Assembly: GCA_024213275.1 (NCBI GenBank)
Contig: JANAVG010000010.1
Location: forward strand, 62,001 to 126,000
DNA: 64,000 nucleotides
Source of the DNA: Rossellomorea sp. BNER
GTDB taxonomy: Bacteria; Bacillota; Bacilli; Bacillales; Bacillaceae_B
Direction of reading: 5' to 3'
The position numbers were made by a program, and so were the translations under genes. The notes beneath the pieces were generated by a model. That model saw nothing but the letters and a program-made list of their open reading frames with translations, ran no database searches and was not told where the DNA came from. Below, one piece after another: positions 1 through 8,851 of this stretch; the stretch's first letter is position 1; every line of letters begins with the position of its first letter.

Positions 1-395
1 CGGGAGTAATGATTTATGAAGACGATTATGTATATGTTGGTCATATCGATAAAAACGGTAAGCCAAACTATTTAGGCCATATTATGATTGATTTAAAAAG
101 ACATACTCCCTCACTTGCCGATATGACGGTAGAAGAAGCAAGAGCATTTGGTGTAATTATGGCAAGAGTAAGTAAGGCTCTAAAAAAATCAGAAAACGCC
201 GATCATATCTATTCACTTGTTTCAGGAAACTCTGTTCCGCATCTTCATATGCACATTGTGGCTCGTTACCCAAATACACCAAAAGAACACTGGGGTCCAA
301 TGGAAGTTTATGATTGGCCAGATGCTCCAATGGGAGACAACAATGAAGTTGTGAAACTATGCAATCGGATAAAAATACACTTGGAGAATAACTGA
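1..395 (+). CDS. HIT-family hydrolase, 5'-partial
   Basis: The reading frame is open to the window edge and ends in TGA at 393-395. An internal ATG at 9 would give 128 residues, but HIT proteins normally have some residues before this point, so the true start probably lies upstream. The HIT signature His-x-His-x-His is visible as HLHMHIVAR near residue 80. HIT proteins hydrolyse or transfer nucleotidyl groups from dinucleotide polyphosphates or AMP-conjugates in the cytoplasm. The next gene starts 3 nt after the stop, so the two are very likely co-transcribed and translationally coupled. The exact substrate cannot be told from sequence. Confidence 0.8.
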   Translation, partial: GVMIYEDDYVYVGHIDKNGKPNYLGHIMIDLKRHTPSLADMTVEEARAFGVIMARVSKALKKSENADHIYSLVSGNSVPHLHMHIVARYPNTPKEHWGPMEVYDWPDAPMGDNNEVVKLCNRIKIHLENN

Positions 396-398
396 TAG

Positions 399-1208
399 AT
401 GGCAGGTCATATTAGTGAGTTCAGTTGGGTTGGGAGTAAAACCAATCTTGTAGACCAAATTAACATCAATAATATAAAGCACATATCATTAGGACGATTT
501 GGTGGGAATTCTGTTGCAGGACAGTATAAGAACGAAGATGGTTGCTTAATATGGACTGATGATAAACAAGATTGGGAGTTTGTTGTTCTGTTAGATGCTC
601 ATAATTCAGCCAAAAGTGCTGAATTAGTACTAAAGCAATTCTCAATGAGTAAAGATGAAATACAAAATATATTATCCCTGCCATATGAGCAAACTTTAAA
701 AAGGCTTGAAGGAACAGTACTAAGGATGTTCCAAGATGAAAAATTTATTGAGGATTGTCGAAAAGTTAAAGGCGAAACAGCTTGTTTAATCGTTTTAAGA
801 AAAGATAAGTATCTGTGGTGGTTCTCAATAGGGGATTGTATTTCATACCTATTTCATCCAGAGCTCGCCAAACTTGGTCAATATCAAATAAACCAAAGAC
901 AATTTTATGAATGGGTTGGACAAGTCAACACGTTTGAGCAAATAGTTCCTTGTTATAGTAGAGGAATAAGAGAACTAAGAAAAGGAATGAATCGTATTTT
1001 GTTAACAACTGATGGATTAGTTGAATGTCCAAATGAACCTTATTCTAATCCTAAAGATATTTTTAACGATATGAAAGACCACCAACTTAACGAGGGAATA
1101 ATGGCTTTACTAATAACCATTAAGGAAAATAATGTAAGAGATAGTACAACGATCATCTCTTGGGACGTGAATATATCAATAGATGTGACAAATCCAAGTG
1201 ATAAATAA
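399..1208 (+). CDS. PP2C-like protein phosphatase
   Basis: This 269-residue protein carries the ordered metal-binding landmarks of PP2C (PPM) phosphatases: NEDG near residue 46, DAHNS in place of the usual DGHGG near 66, GETAC, SIGDC (usual GDSR), TTDGLVE, and a C-terminal DSTT (usual DN.T). The acidic residues that hold the two metals appear kept, although the DGHGG glycines are changed, so it is a divergent member. It probably removes phosphate from Ser/Thr of a protein. No kinase is present in the window; a partner may lie upstream. There is no clear Shine-Dalgarno sequence, which fits coupling to the HIT gene 3 nt before it. Confidence 0.75.
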   Translation: MAGHISEFSWVGSKTNLVDQININNIKHISLGRFGGNSVAGQYKNEDGCLIWTDDKQDWEFVVLLDAHNSAKSAELVLKQFSMSKDEIQNILSLPYEQTLKRLEGTVLRMFQDEKFIEDCRKVKGETACLIVLRKDKYLWWFSIGDCISYLFHPELAKLGQYQINQRQFYEWVGQVNTFEQIVPCYSRGIRELRKGMNRILLTTDGLVECPNEPYSNPKDIFNDMKDHQLNEGIMALLITIKENNVRDSTTIISWDVNISIDVTNPSDK

Positions 1209-1230
1209 AGAATACTTTTTATTCATTAAA

Positions 1231-1330
1231 TGGGGCAATAGTGGAAGATCCTTATTAAAGTCTTTTAAGATTATCTTGAATTCGAGTCTTCCACATAAGG
1301 GCGCAATTGCTGAACAATGATCAGTTGCTT
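1231..1330. repeat. Dispersed intergenic repeat R1, copy 1
   Basis: This copy shares with 2074-2170 and 2771-2850 the ordered blocks TTATCTTGAA, TCGAGTCTTC, AAGGGCGC and TTGAACA-like. It sits directly after the PP2C gene. Three copies lie within 1.6 kb and each follows or precedes an accessory gene. Confidence 0.75.
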
Positions 1331-1373
1331 TTTACTAAAAGGATCAGAATGATTCTATAAATAAAATTAAGAA

Positions 1374-1407
1374 ACCCAGCTAATCTTCTCATAGAAGGTA
1401 GCTGGGT
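1374..1407. terminator. Inverted repeat, possible terminator
   Basis: A perfect 9-bp inverted repeat (ACCCAGCTA / TAGCTGGGT) with a 16-nt loop. It lacks a strong T-run on either strand, so termination is only likely. The rest of 1331-1600 shows no coding potential. Confidence 0.45.
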
Positions 1408-1615
1408 ATTTAAAGTTGAATGTGCAAAATAACACTTAAAAATAGGTGCAAATTATCGGTCAAAGTAACATTATAAGTCCTCTTGTTCAATGGTAGGGGG
1501 CGATTGCTTAAAATGGCATTCTCCTTTAGTTCTTTTAGTAAGAAAATGGTAACGGCAGATTTGAATAGGAACAAAAGGACGTGCATATACCTCTTTATAA
1601 ATAAGAGGTGATATT

Positions 1616-2074
1616 GTGAATTTAAAGTTATCTAAAATCTGGTATATAATGTTTTGGATATACTTTGTTTTTTTAATGGCTGTTAGTTTCTTAGAGATAA
1701 GTTTTTATGCACCTATATTTATTTTCAACTTCAGTGATGTTCATCATAATTATATTCCTTTTTATACAATTCGAACTTACTTGTTCAATTTTAATCATTA
1801 TAACTTTGATACTTGGCTGTACAATACTTTTGGAGTTGTTTTTTTATTTATTCCTATAGGTTTTTTACTTCCATCTGCTTTTATTAATGTAAAAAGTAAT
1901 AAAACTGTCGTTTTAATATCACTATCAGTCAGTATGTTTATTGAGGTTCTACAAAGAGTAACGAACCTAGGAGTATTTGATATAGATGATATGATATTAA
2001 ATACTATTGGAGCTGCTGTTGGATACTGGATTTATAAAAGTATCTCTAAAAAAGGCTCATATACCGTAATCTAG
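1616..2074 (+). CDS. VanZ-family membrane protein
   Basis: A 152-residue membrane protein starting at GTG 1616 behind AAGAGGTGAT. It has about four hydrophobic segments and the VanZ family pattern: a central FIPIGFLLP stretch, then IEVLQ, then a C-terminal FDIDDMILNTIGAAVGY. VanZ relatives are associated with low-level glycopeptide resistance in some operons, but most Bacillus members have no assigned role and no van genes are nearby. It stands alone, ending where R1 copy 2 begins. Confidence 0.75.
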   Translation: MNLKLSKIWYIMFWIYFVFLMAVSFLEISFYAPIFIFNFSDVHHNYIPFYTIRTYLFNFNHYNFDTWLYNTFGVVFLFIPIGFLLPSAFINVKSNKTVVLISLSVSMFIEVLQRVTNLGVFDIDDMILNTIGAAVGYWIYKSISKKGSYTVI

Positions 2075-2170
2075 GGTAATAGCGGAAGATCATGATTAAT
2101 GTCTTTTAAGATTATCTTGAAATCGAGTCTTCTGTTATAAGGCGCTATAATTGAACAGTTCAGCGATCGG
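2074..2170. repeat. Dispersed intergenic repeat R1, copy 2
   Basis: It shows the same block order as copy 1, including GGAAGATC, GTCTTTTAAGATTATCTTGA, TCGAGTCTTC and GGCGCTATAATTGAAC, and begins at the VanZ stop codon. Confidence 0.75.
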
Positions 2171-2216
2171 TTTCCCGGGGGCACATAAGTTTTGTTCAAG
2201 AATTGGGGAGTTAAAG

Positions 2217-2250
2217 AAGACCACATAAACTACTTGTTGTGGTCTTTTTT
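2217..2250. terminator. Hairpin with T-run, likely terminator
   Basis: AAGACCACA and TGTGGTCTT form a 9-bp stem followed by a T-run on the plus strand. It lies between the VanZ gene and the convergent secreted-protein gene and could serve either. Confidence 0.6.
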
Positions 2251-2255
2251 GAACT

Positions 2256-2690
2256 TTATTCATAGGGGTTTTCATAGTTGTGATAACTATTTCCACCTTC
2301 TAGTTGACGTTTTGTTTCTGCATCAACAATTGTATACTTCCAATACTCTTTATCCCTGGTTTGAACAAAAGAAGCAAAGAAATATACTTGTCTATCTGGA
2401 TGTATAAAAGGAGAAAGCTCTTTCTTTGGTTGTCCAAAGTATCTCCCTGTCTTCTGTTCAAAAGTCATTAAAGCATCCGGGATTTCTTTATAAGATAGTT
2501 TTCGTCTCACACTATAAGTGGCATCTTTAAACTCCTTATATATTTCTTTATTCAATTGTTGATAAAACTCGTCTTCGTTTTTAAAGGATTTATCTTGGTT
2601 GGCTTGATATTCAAACTGTTGAGCTGATGTTGGGAGTGCTAAGATTACTAATAAACTTAATGAAATAATAAAGGTAATAATCCTTATCAC
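2256..2690 (-). CDS. Small secreted protein of unknown function
   Basis: I choose the GTG start at 2690 because GGAGGTG lies 5 nt before it; an upstream ATG at 2747 has no such site. The 144-residue product begins with a typical Sec signal peptide (hydrophobic core then LPTSAQQ, cleavage likely after A). The mature part is polar and lysine/glutamate rich, with aromatic pairs near the C-terminus. It may be an anchored or released extracellular protein. I do not recognise a family. Confidence 0.6.
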   Translation of the reverse strand: MIRIITFIISLSLLVILALPTSAQQFEYQANQDKSFKNEDEFYQQLNKEIYKEFKDATYSVRRKLSYKEIPDALMTFEQKTGRYFGQPKKELSPFIHPDRQVYFFASFVQTRDKEYWKYTIVDAETKRQLEGGNSYHNYENPYE

Positions 2691-2770
2691 GGTTTCACCT
2701 CCAATCTTTTCGTTAGCTTTCCAATTATTTGAATTAAAAATTCCCAAATTTATTTCTTAAACAACAATCT

Positions 2771-2850
2771 GGGGGCAAAATACGAGAGATTGTTTGAAAC
2801 ATTATCTTGAAGTCGAGTCTTCATGAAAAGGGCGCTTTAATTGAGCAAGG
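2771..2850. repeat. Dispersed intergenic repeat R1, copy 3
   Basis: The core ATTATCTTGAAGTCGAGTCT and GGGCGCTTTAATTGAGCAAG match copies 1 and 2; the left part has diverged. Confidence 0.7.
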
Positions 2851-2896
2851 ATCACAAAAATTATCAAATTTTTATAAAAGGATGTTTCAATTGAAT

Positions 2897-2947
2897 ATAG
2901 AAAAAGCGTGTTTTGATCAATCTTTTTTCAAAACACGCTTTTTCTAT
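2897..2947. terminator. Long perfect hairpin, terminator-like
   Basis: A perfect 20-bp inverted repeat (left arm 2897-2916, right arm 2928-2947) around AAAAAGCGTGTTTTG, with T-rich ends. No gene directly abuts it. The flanking 2950-3143 is AT-rich with no gene seen. Confidence 0.55.
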
Positions 2948-3143
2948 TTGCTCTTTTATCAAGGTTTATTAAGTAAATTTAATCAAACTTTAAGGCTACA
3001 CTTAACCCTTAACTGGATTTTCATTGAACATATTTTCAAATAAATATTGTACAATATAAAGTAAAATTAAAAGATATCTTTAAAAACATGTATTTTAAGA
3101 TTATTTTACTTATATTTTAAATCTTTTATAGTAATACTCTTGA

Positions 3144-4181
3144 TTTCAGGAGCACTATGCCATCATTCCAACTGAACAGGTAAAAGACCCCGATAAATTA
3201 TCTGATGATGAAAAAAAATTATATGATTTGATTCTAAAAAGATTAATTTCTGCTCATTATGACGCTTCCATAATAAATACAACAACCATCACCACTCTAG
3301 TCGATGAAAGGGCTAAATTCCTATCTAGGGGATCTCAGGTGATTCAAGAAGGCTGGAGAAAAGTCATTCCGCTAAAACAAAAGGATCATGAAGTTAAATT
3401 ACCCATTTTAGCAAAAGGGAGTACAGGAAAAGTCACAAAAATTGATTTGAAAGATGGTAAAACTCAGCCACCTAAACGTTATACGGAGGGCCAGCTCATT
3501 ACGCTGATGAAAACCGCAGGAAAATACATCGAGAACGAACAACTAGAGCAAGTTCTTATGAGGACAGAGGGATTAGGTACAGAAGCAACACGTGCTGGAA
3601 TTATTACAATGCTAAAAGATCGAAAATATATCGAAGTAAAGAAAAATATTGTATATCCAACAGATAAAGGGAAGGTTCTCATTGATGCGATTGGGGAAAA
3701 AGTATTAGCTTCACCTGAAATGACTGCAAAATGGGAACAACGATTAAAAGAAATTGGGGAAGAAAAAGCATCTGCACCTGAATTTATGGCACAAGTAAAA
3801 AAATTGTGTGCGAAGATCATTGAAGATGCCGTTAATACTTCACATTCATGGAATTTTAGTGAATATGATATCTCTTCAATCCAGAAGAAATCAAAATCAA
3901 AAAGAAAGCCAAGTTCAATGGGAACCTGCCCATTATGTAATGGTCAGGTAGTGGACAAAGGAAAATTTTATGGATGCCTACAATACACTAAAACAAAATG
4001 CCCTTTCACCATTTCTAAAAAAATTTTATCAAAGAGTATCACCCAGAAAAATATTAAGCTCTTATTAAAAGAAGGTAAAACAGAGATGATTGATGGTTTT
4101 TCAAAAGGGGAGAAAACATTTAGTGCTGCCCTTGCATGGAACAAACTTGAAAGAAGAGTAAACTTTGTTTTTGAAAATTAA
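3144..4181 (+). pseudogene. topB: DNA topoisomerase III, 5'-truncated remnant
   Basis: The frame opens after a TGA at 3141-3143 and reads EHYAIIPTEQ, the conserved stretch just after the catalytic tyrosine region of TopB, then continues to a normal-looking C-terminus with a zinc-ribbon-like CPLCNG...CPF motif. A full TopB is over 700 residues. Here the Toprim domain and the active-site tyrosine are absent, so the product cannot cleave DNA. A TTG at 3228 would give 317 residues but without clear translation signals. I read it as the relic of a deletion or a mobile-element-borne copy. Confidence 0.8.
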
Positions 4182-4193
4182 GAGTAATTGAAT

Positions 4194-4308
4194 GGGCTAT
4201 CCCAAAAGGGGGCGGCACCACCATATTTAATACAAAAGGGGATTTTGAGTGTTTCTTCTAAATATGGAAGTTGTGGCTTCTGACACCTCTGTTTTGGGAC
4301 AGTCCCCT
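4194..4308. repeat. Palindromic intergenic repeat R2, copy A
   Basis: The ends GGGCTATCCCAAAA and TTTTGGGACAGTCCC are near-complementary, and ATATTTA/TAAATAT forms an inner arm. Related copies lie at 14412, 17247, 29469 and 59810. Confidence 0.75.
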
Positions 4309-4458
4309 TTATCATGAAAAGTTGTCGGTAATTGAGTTTTAGAGAGGAACAAGGGTTTTATAACCCTAGCCTAATAAGCTAGGAACAATTAAAATTAATT
4401 TATATAATCAAAAGAGAATGGCCAATATTTAAGCTCTATTCGTGAGGAAGGGATTAAA

Positions 4459-5652
4459 ATGGAGTTAAATACCCTTTGGAATAAAAGATTTCAATCCTAT
4501 TTAAAAATGCGAGCACATTATTTTTCTTATATGATAAATGGCGGCCTTCTGATAGGACTATTAATTCTTGTTGTAACAGGAATTTACTATTATATAAGCT
4601 GGTTAAAGACTGTACCGGAAAATTTCCCAACTGATTTACTGTCTTCAATTGTTTTAAGTGGATTTATCGCAAGTGTTCAGATAAGGTTATTCATTAAAAA
4701 AGCAGACCTTTTATACTTATTGCCAATAGAAAGATTGTTAGAAAATTCTTATTTTAAAAGAGGGCGCATCTTTTCCTTCATTCGCTCTTTTCCATTGTTA
4801 TTAATTGGAGTTATTATAGTATTTCCGTTATATAGTCAAAACCATAAAATTACTATTCTATCTATTATTCTCTTGATCATTGGATTATCCATTGTTTTAG
4901 GTTTAAATGTATTTTATTCGTATGTTCTTAGAAGAAAACATTCCGGATGTATCTCTTGGTTGTTTATGTTTGTTCATAGTTCTGTTTACAGCTTTATTTT
5001 TATATCAAATGAAATTAAATATTTCATCATTGGTTTGTTATTTTCTATTTTACTGCAGCTCTATTCCATGCGGATTTATAAAGCTACCACTTTTCCATGG
5101 GAAGCTTATCTTAAGGTGCAATCTAGGTCAGATACAATTTTTTATTCCATAGCTAACCAATTTCTTGATGTTAAAGAGTACAATGTGAGAGTGAAAAGAA
5201 GATCGTATTTAAATGGAGTTCTTTCTTTATTTAGAGACGATGCCTCTGTTTATTATCTAATTAGAACATTTCTTCGTAAAGGAGACTCATTCGGACTTTT
5301 CCTGAGACTAACAATAATAGGGGTAATCATTATTAGTTTTTCCTCCTTTAGTGGGTCATGGTTATTTTTGTTAGTAGTTTTCATACAATTATTAACTGGG
5401 GTTCAATTAATAAAAATATTAAATCACGCTATTTGCCGACTCCCTTTTCATAATCTTCCTATTCCAAGTAAGAAAAAACATAAAGCGGTTAGAAAACTAT
5501 TTAGCTTATTACTGTTCATTCAAAATGGGTGTATGTCTATAGCCTTGATACTATTTGGGGAAAGTACCATTGCACTATCTGTTATCATGTTTATATTTAT
5601 TTACATAATTATCACAATTGGAATCCTTTACAATCAAAGAAAAACCAAATAA
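4459..5652 (+). CDS. ecsB: EcsB-family ABC transporter permease
   Basis: A 397-residue polytopic membrane protein starting at ATG 4459 behind GAGGAAGGG. The order of features matches EcsB: N-terminal LWNKRF, a first pair of helices with YYYISWLKT.P.NFP between them, then KADLLYLLPIE, and further hydrophobic segments to the end. EcsB normally pairs with the ATPase EcsA to support secretion and regulated intramembrane proteolysis. No ecsA lies beside it, so either the ATPase acts in trans or this is an extra, specialised copy. A terminator-like hairpin follows directly. Confidence 0.75.
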   Translation: MELNTLWNKRFQSYLKMRAHYFSYMINGGLLIGLLILVVTGIYYYISWLKTVPENFPTDLLSSIVLSGFIASVQIRLFIKKADLLYLLPIERLLENSYFKRGRIFSFIRSFPLLLIGVIIVFPLYSQNHKITILSIILLIIGLSIVLGLNVFYSYVLRRKHSGCISWLFMFVHSSVYSFIFISNEIKYFIIGLLFSILLQLYSMRIYKATTFPWEAYLKVQSRSDTIFYSIANQFLDVKEYNVRVKRRSYLNGVLSLFRDDASVYYLIRTFLRKGDSFGLFLRLTIIGVIIISFSSFSGSWLFLLVVFIQLLTGVQLIKILNHAICRLPFHNLPIPSKKKHKAVRKLFSLLLFIQNGCMSIALILFGESTIALSVIMFIFIYIIITIGILYNQRKTK

Positions 5653-5659
5653 TCGGTTC

Positions 5660-5696
5660 AAAAGCACACGGGGAAACTTGCAACTATGTGCTTTTT
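5660..5696 (+). terminator. Rho-independent terminator after ecsB
   Basis: AAAAGCACA and TGTGCTTTTTT form the stem and T-run, starting 8 nt past the ecsB stop. Confidence 0.75.
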
Positions 5697-5700
5697 TCTA

Positions 5701-5750
5701 TCGACAATTTCCGTGCAGTACCTGTCACCGACAGAAGTTTGTCATAATTT
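5701..5750 (+). repeat. Promoter-like 50-bp repeat R4, copy 1
   Basis: It has TCGACAA, then GTCACC exactly 23 nt downstream of its start, then CATAAT. The same spacing of TCGACA and GGCACC occurs at 6545 and 30601. Confidence 0.5.
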
Positions 5751-5774
5751 GTTATTACTTTTAAAGGACTAGAA

Positions 5775-5800
5775 GTTTAGTTGAAGCCGTATTCGGATAT
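5775..5800 (+). promoter_or_regulatory. Sigma-B-like promoter
   Basis: GTTTAG, 14 nt, GGATAT against the sigma-B consensus GTTTAA-N12-14-GGGTAT. It sits 36 nt before the ATG of a stress-type DJ-1/Hsp31 protein, which suits general stress control. Confidence 0.5.
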
Positions 5801-5835
5801 ACAGTTACGAGATCTAGATTTGGAGGTAGTTATGA

Positions 5836-6498
5836 ATGAAGAAAGTTCTTATGGTTTTAACGAATACGGATAATATTGATGATGATCGAGACACTGGTTT
5901 ATGGTTGCCGGAATTTGTTGAACCGTATGTCGAATTAAAAAATAATGGTTTTATTGTCGATGTCGCTAGCATTAATGGAGGAAGTATTCCAATCGATCCA
6001 TTCAGTGTGGGGGAGGAAGAACAGCCTGATACATGGAAGGAAGCTACCCTTGAGCTGAATACAACTCTAGTACTCTCTCAACTTAATGTCCAAGAATATA
6101 GTGGAATCTTCCTTCCTGGAGGACATGGAACAATGTTTGATTTTCCTTACAATAACACACTAAAAAATACTTTAGCCCATTTTGCAGAAAATAATAAAGT
6201 GATAGGCGCTGTTTGTCATGGTTCTGCTGGGTTAGTGGGTGCAAAACTTTCAACCGGAAAATGGATCGTAGACGGGAAGAGGTTAACAGGGTTTACAAAT
6301 GAAGAAGAACAACAGACAGGCCTAGATTCTCTCATGCCATTCTTGCTTGAGTCTAAGCTTCGAGAGCAGGGTGCAAATTTTGAAAAGTTAGCAGCATTTT
6401 CAAACCATGTAGTTGTAGATGAGAATTTTGTTACCGGTCAAAATCCTCAATCAAGTCAATCAACAGCAGAAGCCTTCGTGAAAGAATTAAACAGGTAA
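5836..6498 (+). CDS. DJ-1/PfpI superfamily, Hsp31-like protein
   Basis: This 220-residue cytoplasmic protein starts at ATG 5836, 9 nt after GGAGGT; a nearby ATG at 5832 is out of frame. It has the class I glutamine amidotransferase-like fold markers: FLPGGHGT near residue 94, then the nucleophile elbow AVCHGSAG with the catalytic cysteine near 130, and FSNHVVVDENFVTGQNPQS near the end, typical of Hsp31-type members. Such proteins act as glyoxalases, deglycase-like enzymes or holding chaperones under stress. The upstream sigma-B-like element agrees with a stress role. Confidence 0.8.
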   Translation: MKKVLMVLTNTDNIDDDRDTGLWLPEFVEPYVELKNNGFIVDVASINGGSIPIDPFSVGEEEQPDTWKEATLELNTTLVLSQLNVQEYSGIFLPGGHGTMFDFPYNNTLKNTLAHFAENNKVIGAVCHGSAGLVGAKLSTGKWIVDGKRLTGFTNEEEQQTGLDSLMPFLLESKLREQGANFEKLAAFSNHVVVDENFVTGQNPQSSQSTAEAFVKELNR

Positions 6499-6543
6499 AA
6501 ACCGACTCCCCTTCACCTGAATTACCGGAAGAGGGGAGTTTTA

Positions 6544-6590
6544 TTCGACAAAATTCAGGTCATGCCAGGCACCAGATGTGGTATGCTTTA
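6544..6590 (+). repeat. Promoter-like 50-bp repeat R4, copy 2
   Basis: TTCGACAAAATT, GGCACCA starting 24 nt after its first base, and TATGCT at 6582-6587, in the same register as the copy at 30600. It directly precedes the LrgA-type gene. Confidence 0.55.
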
Positions 6591-6594
6591 TGTT

Positions 6595-6987
6595 ATGAGA
6601 TATTTATATTGGTTTTTTCAGTTGTTGTTGTTGTGTTTGTTGTATGAGGTGGGAAATGGGTTAGTGGCGCTTTTTCATTTACCTATTCCTGGTAATATTA
6701 TTGGGATGCTAATTTTATTTATCTTCTTAGTAACCGGTATTGTAAAGTTAGAGTGGATTTTCGATGTGTCTAATTTTCTTTTAAAACATTTAGCCTTTTT
6801 CTTTGTCCCGTTTGCAGTTGGGGTAATGGCGTTTGGTGATTTATTTTTACAAAATGGTTGGACGATTGTTTTACTTTTACTAATTAGTATATTTATAGGA
6901 ATGATATTTACAGGTCTTACGGCCCAACTTGTCATGAAGGGAAGAGAAGATAAAGATGACCGCGAGTCATATCCTCACACTAATTAG
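6595..6987 (+). CDS. LrgA/CidA-family holin-like protein
   Basis: I start at ATG 6595 (130 residues) because family members begin just before this hydrophobic helix; ATGs at 6562 and 6583 add residues with no family counterpart, and no strong ribosome site decides the matter. Four predicted membrane helices are visible, and LPIPGNIIGM after the first is the family signature. LrgA/CidA proteins are small membrane proteins linked to murein hydrolase control and, in some Bacillus, pyruvate or 3-hydroxypropionate-type transport together with the LrgB partner. The 3' end overlaps the LrgB-type gene by 32 nt. Confidence 0.85.
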   Translation: MRYLYWFFQLLLLCLLYEVGNGLVALFHLPIPGNIIGMLILFIFLVTGIVKLEWIFDVSNFLLKHLAFFFVPFAVGVMAFGDLFLQNGWTIVLLLLISIFIGMIFTGLTAQLVMKGREDKDDRESYPHTN

Positions 6988-7636
6988 CTTAATGATAACC
7001 ATCACCTGTTATATGTTTTCAAGAAAAATATCACTACGTTTTCCACACCCATTAACAACCCCAATATTCACATCGACCATATTTATTATTTTAATTTTTT
7101 TGCCATTTAATATATCTTACCAAGATTATTCGGTAGCTCATCAACTAATTACATATTGGCTTGGTCCAGCAACGGTTGCATTAGCGCTACCGCTTTATCA
7201 GCATCGAAAAACACTACAAAAACATTTCATCCCTGTTCTCTTTGGGGGGGCTGTGGGAAGTATGGCTTCCATTTTATCTGCCGTCTATTTGGCTAAAGTC
7301 TTTCATATAAGTGAAGCAATAGTAAGTGCCTTAACAGTGAAGTCTGTTACCACACCAGTAGCTGTTGAAGTAGGGAAATTTATTCATGCTGATGCTACCA
7401 TTGTAGCTATTATCGTTATCTTAACGGGAATCTTGGGAGCAATGTTTGGGGGGGTAATTCTCTCGATAGTCAAGGTCCAAAACCCTGTCGCAAAAGGCTT
7501 AGCATTTGGTGTAATCGCTCATGGTATTGGTACTGCCCAAGCTATTAAGGAAGGGCAAATAGAGGGGGCTGTAAGTGGTGTTGCAATGGCTTTAAGCGCC
7601 ATTATAACAGCCATCATAATACCTCTTTTTTATTAA
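6956..7636 (+). CDS. LrgB/CidB-family membrane protein
   Basis: A 226-residue protein with about seven membrane helices, starting at ATG 6956 inside the end of the LrgA-type gene behind GAAGGGAAGAGAAG. Family markers are LGPATVALALPLY, SALTVKSVTTPVA, and AHGIGTAQA near the end. LrgB works with LrgA as a membrane pair; the out-of-frame overlap implies coupled translation at matched levels. A LytTR-type regulator usually found beside lrgAB is absent here. Confidence 0.9.
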   Translation: MTASHILTLISLMITITCYMFSRKISLRFPHPLTTPIFTSTIFIILIFLPFNISYQDYSVAHQLITYWLGPATVALALPLYQHRKTLQKHFIPVLFGGAVGSMASILSAVYLAKVFHISEAIVSALTVKSVTTPVAVEVGKFIHADATIVAIIVILTGILGAMFGGVILSIVKVQNPVAKGLAFGVIAHGIGTAQAIKEGQIEGAVSGVAMALSAIITAIIIPLFY

Positions 7637-7799
7637 AACTTGAGTTGAATTACAATATGATTACTGTTCATTTGAATAACAAAACACATCCAAATAAACC
7701 AAAAGATTTGAAACTTTTATTTTTCCGTTCATATCTTATAGAAAACCTATATTTCTTTAAATAGGGAAACATATCTTGTATAGTATAGAAAGAATCTGA

Positions 7800-8561
<762 letters not shown>

Positions 8562-8622
8562 CGCATCGCGGGACGGTCCTCGAGTGCGGTAATACGTTAA
8601 AGCGCCAGGGGACAGTTTCCCA
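8562..8622. repeat. Palindromic intergenic repeat R3, copy 1
   Basis: GCGGGACGGTCCTCGAGTGCG, then GCGCCAGGGGACAG: the GGGACGGTTCTCGAATGCG-type unit also seen at 20786, 21498 and 25577. It begins at the map stop codon. Confidence 0.65.
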
Positions 8623-8626
8623 TCTT

Positions 8627-8663
8627 AAAAAGAGATGCTGCTTCATTAGTGCATCTCTTTTTT
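8627..8663 (+). terminator. Rho-independent terminator after map
   Basis: AAAAAGAGATGC pairs with GCATCTCTTTTT and ends in a T-run. Confidence 0.85.
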
Positions 8664-8764
8664 AATTTGTAAATGTTCTATCCTATTATAAATGAGTAGA
8701 GTAAATTAAGGGTAAAATAAATTACATCCAAATTTTCTTGTGAAATATAAATGTATTCTCTTCA

Positions 8765-8793
8765 TTACTTTCTCGTAATTGTAATGATATACT
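8765..8793 (+). promoter_or_regulatory. Candidate sigma-A promoter
   Basis: TTACTT, 17 nt, TATACT, about 58 nt before the start of the LysM-3D gene. The -35 is weak. I found no clean WalR box here. Confidence 0.4.
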
Positions 8794-8851
8794 CCTGTGT
8801 TAGCATGTACCATGTTAGCAAAAATAAAGCTGACAAAAAGGAGGATGAATA

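Noticed and set aside
2807..3043. A 78-codon frame starting at 2807
   Set aside because: It runs through repeat R1 and the 20-bp hairpin at 2897-2947, with no ribosome site.
8765..8851. WalR box before the first LysM-3D gene
   Set aside because: TGTTAG occurs twice but with 9 nt between the hexamers instead of 5, and no other pair fits.
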